A DNA stretch of 9,605 nt, from contig QMQA01000024.1 in the NCBI GenBank assembly GCA_003648845.1, positions 1 through 9,605 on the forward strand, given 5' to 3'. Positions within the stretch are counted from its first letter, which is position 1, and each line of letters starts with the position of its first letter. The notes beneath the pieces are model-generated. The model was not told the origin of the DNA. It saw only the letters and a program-made list of their open reading frames with translations, and did not search any database. Below, piece after piece: positions 6,165-9,605 of the stretch. This DNA is from Candidatus Aerophobota bacterium. Lineage in GTDB: Bacteria; Aerophobota; Aerophobia; Aerophobales; B3-G15. Made by a program: the position numbers and the translations under genes.

Positions 6165-7273
6165 TAATAGGCCTGCCAAAAGAGATAAAGGAAGAGGAGT
6201 GGAGAGTAGCTCTTACTCCTGCTGGAGCAAAGGCGCTGGTGGAAAGAGGCCATGAGGTTCTTATGGAAAAAGGAGCAGGTATAGCCTCTGGCTTTTCTGA
6301 TAGTGAGTATCAGGAGGTGGGGGTAAAACTGGCCTCAGACAAAAAGAGTCTCTTTGATGAAGCTGAGATGATTGTAAAGGTAAAAGAGCCTTTACCTTCT
6401 GAGGTTGATCTTTTCCACAAAGACCAGATCCTTTTTACCTACCTGCATCTTGCAGCAAATAAAAATCTCACCTTAGCTCTTTTAAAAAAAGGTATAATGG
6501 CAATAGCCTATGAAACGGTTGAAGATGAAGAAAAAAGACTTCCCCTTCTTGCTCCTATGAGTGAGATAGCAGGAAGAAGTGCAGTTATTATTGGAGCTTA
6601 TTTTCTTGCAAGACACAAAGGAGGAGCAGGCATCCTTGTAGGTGGGGTTCCTGGCGTGCTTCCGGCCCGGATTCTAATTCTGGGGGGAGGAACAGTAGGA
6701 ACTAATGCAGCCAAAATAGCTGCAGGACTTGGTGCAAGAGTTATCGTAATGGAAATAGACCCTTACCGGATGCGTTATTTAGACGATGTTCTTCCTCCTA
6801 ATGTTTCCACCTGTTATTCCAGCAGCTATGCTATTCAGAAAATTCTTCCTTCTGTGGACCTTGTTATTGGGGCAGTACTTATCCCTGGAGCTAAAGCTCC
6901 CCACCTTATAACTCGCAGGATGCTCTCACTAATGCGAGAAGGCTCAGTGATTGTGGATGTAGCTGTAGATCAGGGAGGGTGCATTGAAACCACACACCCC
7001 ACCACTCATGATAACCCAACTTTTACTGTAGAAGGTGTTATTCATTACTGTGTGACCAATATACCAGGGGTTTATGCCAGAACCTCTACCCTGGCCCTGA
7101 CCAATGCCACTTTACCCTACATTATTGAAATAGCTGACAGAGGCTGTCGTCAGGCCTTTATCAAGGATCAGGGTCTTGCCAAAGGGTTAAATCTTGCAAA
7201 AGGAAAAATAACCTGCAAACCGGTAGCTGAGGCCCATGGAATGGAGTGGACAGACTGGCAGAAGATTATATAA
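6161..7273 (+). CDS. ald: Alanine dehydrogenase (NAD-dependent)
   Basis: This 370-residue protein of the alanine dehydrogenase/pyridine nucleotide transhydrogenase N-terminal family catalyses reversible deamination of L-alanine to pyruvate and ammonium with NAD. It opens with the family signature, GLPKEIKEEEWRVALTPAG, with substrate-binding Arg15. Lys75 (KVKEP) and catalytic His96 (TYLHLA) match the active-site residues of characterised enzymes, as does Asp271 (VDVAVDQGG). The Rossmann nucleotide loop is GGGTVG at 176-181. The acidic residue at the end of the second strand, usually Asp, is Glu199 here. The C-terminal block, VTNIPGVYARTSTLALTNAT, is diagnostic for Ald. The length is standard. 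The start codon overlaps the alr stop as ATGA, with GGAGG 6 bases before it, so the pair is translationally coupled. It can run towards deamination (growth on alanine) or towards reductive amination (alanine as an electron and nitrogen sink). Confidence 0.97.
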   Translation: MIIGLPKEIKEEEWRVALTPAGAKALVERGHEVLMEKGAGIASGFSDSEYQEVGVKLASDKKSLFDEAEMIVKVKEPLPSEVDLFHKDQILFTYLHLAANKNLTLALLKKGIMAIAYETVEDEEKRLPLLAPMSEIAGRSAVIIGAYFLARHKGGAGILVGGVPGVLPARILILGGGTVGTNAAKIAAGLGARVIVMEIDPYRMRYLDDVLPPNVSTCYSSSYAIQKILPSVDLVIGAVLIPGAKAPHLITRRMLSLMREGSVIVDVAVDQGGCIETTHPTTHDNPTFTVEGVIHYCVTNIPGVYARTSTLALTNATLPYIIEIADRGCRQAFIKDQGLAKGLNLAKGKITCKPVAEAHGMEWTDWQKII

Positions 7274-7303
7274 AAAGCTACATTTAGTACGGAGAGGGTA
7301 AAA

Positions 7304-8653
7304 ATGAATCTGCCGTATATTCCTCATACTTTAAAGGATCGACAACAGATGTTAGCCGAGGTAGGAGTAAAATCAATAGAAGACTTAATTACCGTTCCCG
7401 AGGAAATTCGCCTTTCCTCCCCTTTAAATCTTCCTTCTGGTATCTCGGAAATACAGCTTACCCGGGAGATAAAGAATTTCTCCCGGCAAAATGCTTCCTT
7501 AGAAGAGTATACCTGCTTTCTGGGAGCAGGAGTATACGATCATTTCATTCCTGCGGTGCTGGAACACTTAGCTTCTCGTTCAGAATTCTATACCTGTTAT
7601 ACCCCTTACCAGGCCGAGGCATCTCAGGGAACACTGCAGGTTATTTATGAATATCAAACTCTTATCTGCAACCTCTTTAAGATGGATGTATCCAATGCCT
7701 CCATGTACGATGGAGCAGCCTCTCTGGCAGAGGCAGCTCTTATGGCCTATCGTATAAGGAAAGGGGAGAAATTTCTGGTAGCTAAAACCCTGCATCCGGA
7801 GTACTACCAGGTTCTATCAACTTACACAAAACCTCTGGGGATAAAGCTCATCCGGATACCATGCACCCCTGATGGAACACTGGATCTTAATCGGCTGGAA
7901 GATGAAGTGGATGGGAGAACAACAGGTGTTATTGTTCAAAACCCCAACTTTTTTGGATACCTTGAGAATATGCAGGAGATAGAAAAAATTGCTCATAAAT
8001 TTGACTCCCTTTATATTGTAAGCTGTGATCCTGTATCCTTGGGTCTTTTATCCCCTCCCGGAGAGTACAATGCAGATATAGTCGTGGCAGAAGGTCAGTC
8101 TCTTGGCAGCCCTCCTTATCTGGGGGGAGAATGTCTTGGTATTTTTACCACTCGTAAAGAATTCCTGCGTCAGATGCCTGGAAGAATTGTGGGAGAGACT
8201 CAGGATAAGAAGGGAAAAAGAGCATTTGTTCTAATTCTCCAGACAAGAGAGCAACATATAAGAAGGGAAAGAGCTACCTCCAACATCTGTACCAATCAAG
8301 CTTTAAATGCCTTAAGGGCCTGTATTTATCTTTGCTGTCTGGGAGAGAAAGGTCTAAAAAAAGTAGCCCTGTTTTGCCTGAAAAACTCTCATTATTTGAA
8401 GGAAAAAATAGAGAATCTTCCCGGATACTCATCACCCTTTTCTGCTCCCTTTTTTAAAGAATTTGTGATAAAGGTTCCTGCATCCTGTGAAAAGATAAAT
8501 CAAAGACTTCTGGAAGAAAAAATTCTGGGAGGACTGGATCTTGGAAGATTTTACCCTGAGCTTAAAAACCACCTTCTCTTCTGCGCCACTGAAAAAAGGA
8601 CCGAAAAGGAAATGGATAAATTAGTTTCTCTGTTAGGAGAGATAAATGGATGA
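7304..8653 (+). CDS. gcvPA: Glycine dehydrogenase (decarboxylating) subunit 1, P-protein alpha chain
   Basis: This is the N-terminal half of a split glycine cleavage P-protein, 449 residues, the usual length for GcvPA. P-protein decarboxylates glycine with PLP and transfers the aminomethyl group to lipoylated GcvH; the active enzyme is an alpha2beta2 complex with GcvPB. Conserved blocks are the YIPHT start, [10 protein letters not shown] at 72-81, [11 protein letters not shown] at 99-109, SMYDGA at 133-138, QNPNFFG at 212-218, and [20 protein letters not shown] at 312-331. The PLP lysine is not in this subunit but in GcvPB, as expected. GGAGAGG lies 6 bases before ATG 7304, in a 30-base gap after ald with no terminator. 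The gene overlaps gcvPB by 8 bases. Its GcvH partner is encoded at the left edge of the window, separated from it by the transporter and alanine genes. Confidence 0.96.
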   Translation: MNLPYIPHTLKDRQQMLAEVGVKSIEDLITVPEEIRLSSPLNLPSGISEIQLTREIKNFSRQNASLEEYTCFLGAGVYDHFIPAVLEHLASRSEFYTCYTPYQAEASQGTLQVIYEYQTLICNLFKMDVSNASMYDGAASLAEAALMAYRIRKGEKFLVAKTLHPEYYQVLSTYTKPLGIKLIRIPCTPDGTLDLNRLEDEVDGRTTGVIVQNPNFFGYLENMQEIEKIAHKFDSLYIVSCDPVSLGLLSPPGEYNADIVVAEGQSLGSPPYLGGECLGIFTTRKEFLRQMPGRIVGETQDKKGKRAFVLILQTREQHIRRERATSNICTNQALNALRACIYLCCLGEKGLKKVALFCLKNSHYLKEKIENLPGYSSPFSAPFFKEFVIKVPASCEKINQRLLEEKILGGLDLGRFYPELKNHLLFCATEKRTEKEMDKLVSLLGEING

Positions 8654-9605
8654 AGCTTTAATTTTTGAAAAAAGCAGGCCAGGAAGGACTGCTGTATCTT
8701 TGCCCGAGACTGACCTCAAAAAAGAAGAAATAGAAAAATTTGTTCCAGCTTACAATTTGCGCAAGACAGAATTAGGTCTTCCTCAGGTAAGTGAGCTGGA
8801 TCTGGTCCGTCATTTTACCAGACTTTCCCAGAAAAATATGAGTATAGATACCAATTTTTACCCTCTCGGCTCCTGTACCATGAAATACAATCCTAAAATA
8901 AATGAAACTCTGGCTTCCCTTCCTCACTTCTGTGGACTTCACCCCTACCAGCCTCTCTCTACAATCCAGGGAATTCTTCACATTCTTTATGAAACAGGTA
9001 AAATGCTGGAGGAGATCTCCGGGATGGATAAGGTCTCCCTTCAGCCTGCAGCGGGAGCCCATGGAGAGCTTACCAGCATGTTAATGATCAGAGCCTTCTT
9101 TGAGGATAAAAAAGAAAAAAGGGAGAAAATCCTCATTCCTGATTCTGCCCATGGAACAAATCCGGCCAGCTCCTCTCTGGCAGGATTCGGGGTGGTAAAG
9201 ATAAATTCCAATCAGGAAGGAGAGGTTGACCTGAAACACCTCTATCAACAAATGGACGAAAAAGTAGCCTGTATAATGCTCACAGTTCCTAATACCCTGG
9301 GGCTGTTTGAGAGAAAGATCCTGGATATAGCTGAAATTGTTCATTCTAAAGGAGGTTTTGTTTACCTTGATGGAGCCAATCTCAACGCCCTTATGGGTAT
9401 AACAAGACCTGGAGATTTTGGAGTTGATATAATGCATTTCAACCTTCACAAAACTTTTTCCACCCCTCATGGAGGAGGAGGACCTGGCTCAGGACCTGTA
9501 GGAGCAAAGGAAAAACTTGCACCTTACCTGCCTTCACCTACCATAGAAAAAAAAGAAAATGGCTACTACTTTAACTCCGAAAGACCCAAATCCATAGGGA
9601 AGGTA
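8646..9605 (+). CDS. gcvPB: Glycine dehydrogenase (decarboxylating) subunit 2, P-protein beta chain (3' end outside window)
   Basis: The frame from ATG 8646 is open to the window edge and encodes the first 320 residues of GcvPB, which is normally about 480-500 residues. This subunit carries the PLP cofactor of the P-protein. Visible family blocks are [12 protein letters not shown] at 72-83, [23 protein letters not shown], the [11 protein letters not shown] loop, [10 protein letters not shown], and the PLP-lysine motif [19 protein letters not shown] with Lys269 preceded by His268. The N-terminal [12 protein letters not shown] is the classic GcvPB opening. AGGAGA at 8635-8640 lies 5 bases upstream, inside gcvPA, and the start overlaps the last 8 bases of gcvPA, pointing to coupled translation of the two chains. 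No break is seen before the window ends. Confidence 0.96.
   Translation, partial: MDEALIFEKSRPGRTAVSLPETDLKKEEIEKFVPAYNLRKTELGLPQVSELDLVRHFTRLSQKNMSIDTNFYPLGSCTMKYNPKINETLASLPHFCGLHPYQPLSTIQGILHILYETGKMLEEISGMDKVSLQPAAGAHGELTSMLMIRAFFEDKKEKREKILIPDSAHGTNPASSSLAGFGVVKINSNQEGEVDLKHLYQQMDEKVACIMLTVPNTLGLFERKILDIAEIVHSKGGFVYLDGANLNALMGITRPGDFGVDIMHFNLHKTFSTPHGGGGPGSGPVGAKEKLAPYLPSPTIEKKENGYYFNSERPKSIGKV

Noticed and set aside
8902..9084. Short + strand open frame inside gcvPB in another reading frame
   Set aside because: It overlaps the conserved GcvPB frame completely, has no ribosome binding site and resembles no known protein.
9081..9470. Minus-strand open frame of 129 codons opposite gcvPB
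   Set aside because: The + strand here encodes GcvPB motifs without interruption, including the PLP lysine. The minus frame shows no recognisable domain.

Overview
The window is a single-strand, tightly packed gene cluster; every supported gene reads on the + strand. It looks bacterial: it has an alanine racemase, strong Shine-Dalgarno sites, one GTG start and several overlapping or nearly abutting genes. The DNA is moderately AT-rich, with heavy use of AGA/AGG for arginine and ATA for isoleucine. The glycine decarboxylase P-protein is split into two subunits (GcvPA/GcvPB), as in many anaerobic, thermophilic or deep-branching bacteria and in archaea. The solute-binding protein has a signal peptide of the soluble periplasmic kind rather than a lipoprotein signal, which favours a cell with an outer membrane. 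I would place it among anaerobic, amino-acid-fermenting, deep-branching bacteria (something like Atribacterota or a similar phylum), but that placement is a weak inference.

Layout: (1) bases 1-163 are the 3' end of gcvH, the lipoyl carrier of the glycine cleavage system. (2) A 117-base leader (164-280) follows. (3) Bases 281-5009 encode a complete LIV/HAAT-type ABC importer in the order binding protein, ATPase G, ATPase F, permease H, permease M. A strong stem-loop lies between the binding-protein gene and the ATPase genes. (4) Bases 5037-7273 carry alanine racemase (alr) and alanine dehydrogenase (ald), overlapping by 4 bases. (5) Bases 7304-9605 carry gcvPA and the first 320 codons of gcvPB, overlapping by 8 bases; gcvPB runs off the window.

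Together the genes suggest a small amino-acid utilisation unit. The importer would bring in a small amino acid. Alr would interconvert D- and L-alanine, and Ald would oxidise L-alanine to pyruvate, ammonia and NADH. GcvP and GcvH, with T and L proteins not seen here, would oxidise glycine to CO2, ammonia, NADH and methylene-tetrahydrofolate. The unusual point is that the transporter and the alanine genes sit between gcvH and gcvPA/gcvPB, which are normally adjacent or close. The importer's substrate cannot be read from the sequence; alanine (including D-alanine), glycine or a related amino acid is an inference from context.

I found no tRNA, rRNA, CRISPR array, insertion sequence or phage gene. 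No wholly new system is evident. The points most worth a second look are the composite operon, the alr-ald pair, the asymmetric ATPase pair, the intercistronic stem-loop and the leader before the binding-protein gene.
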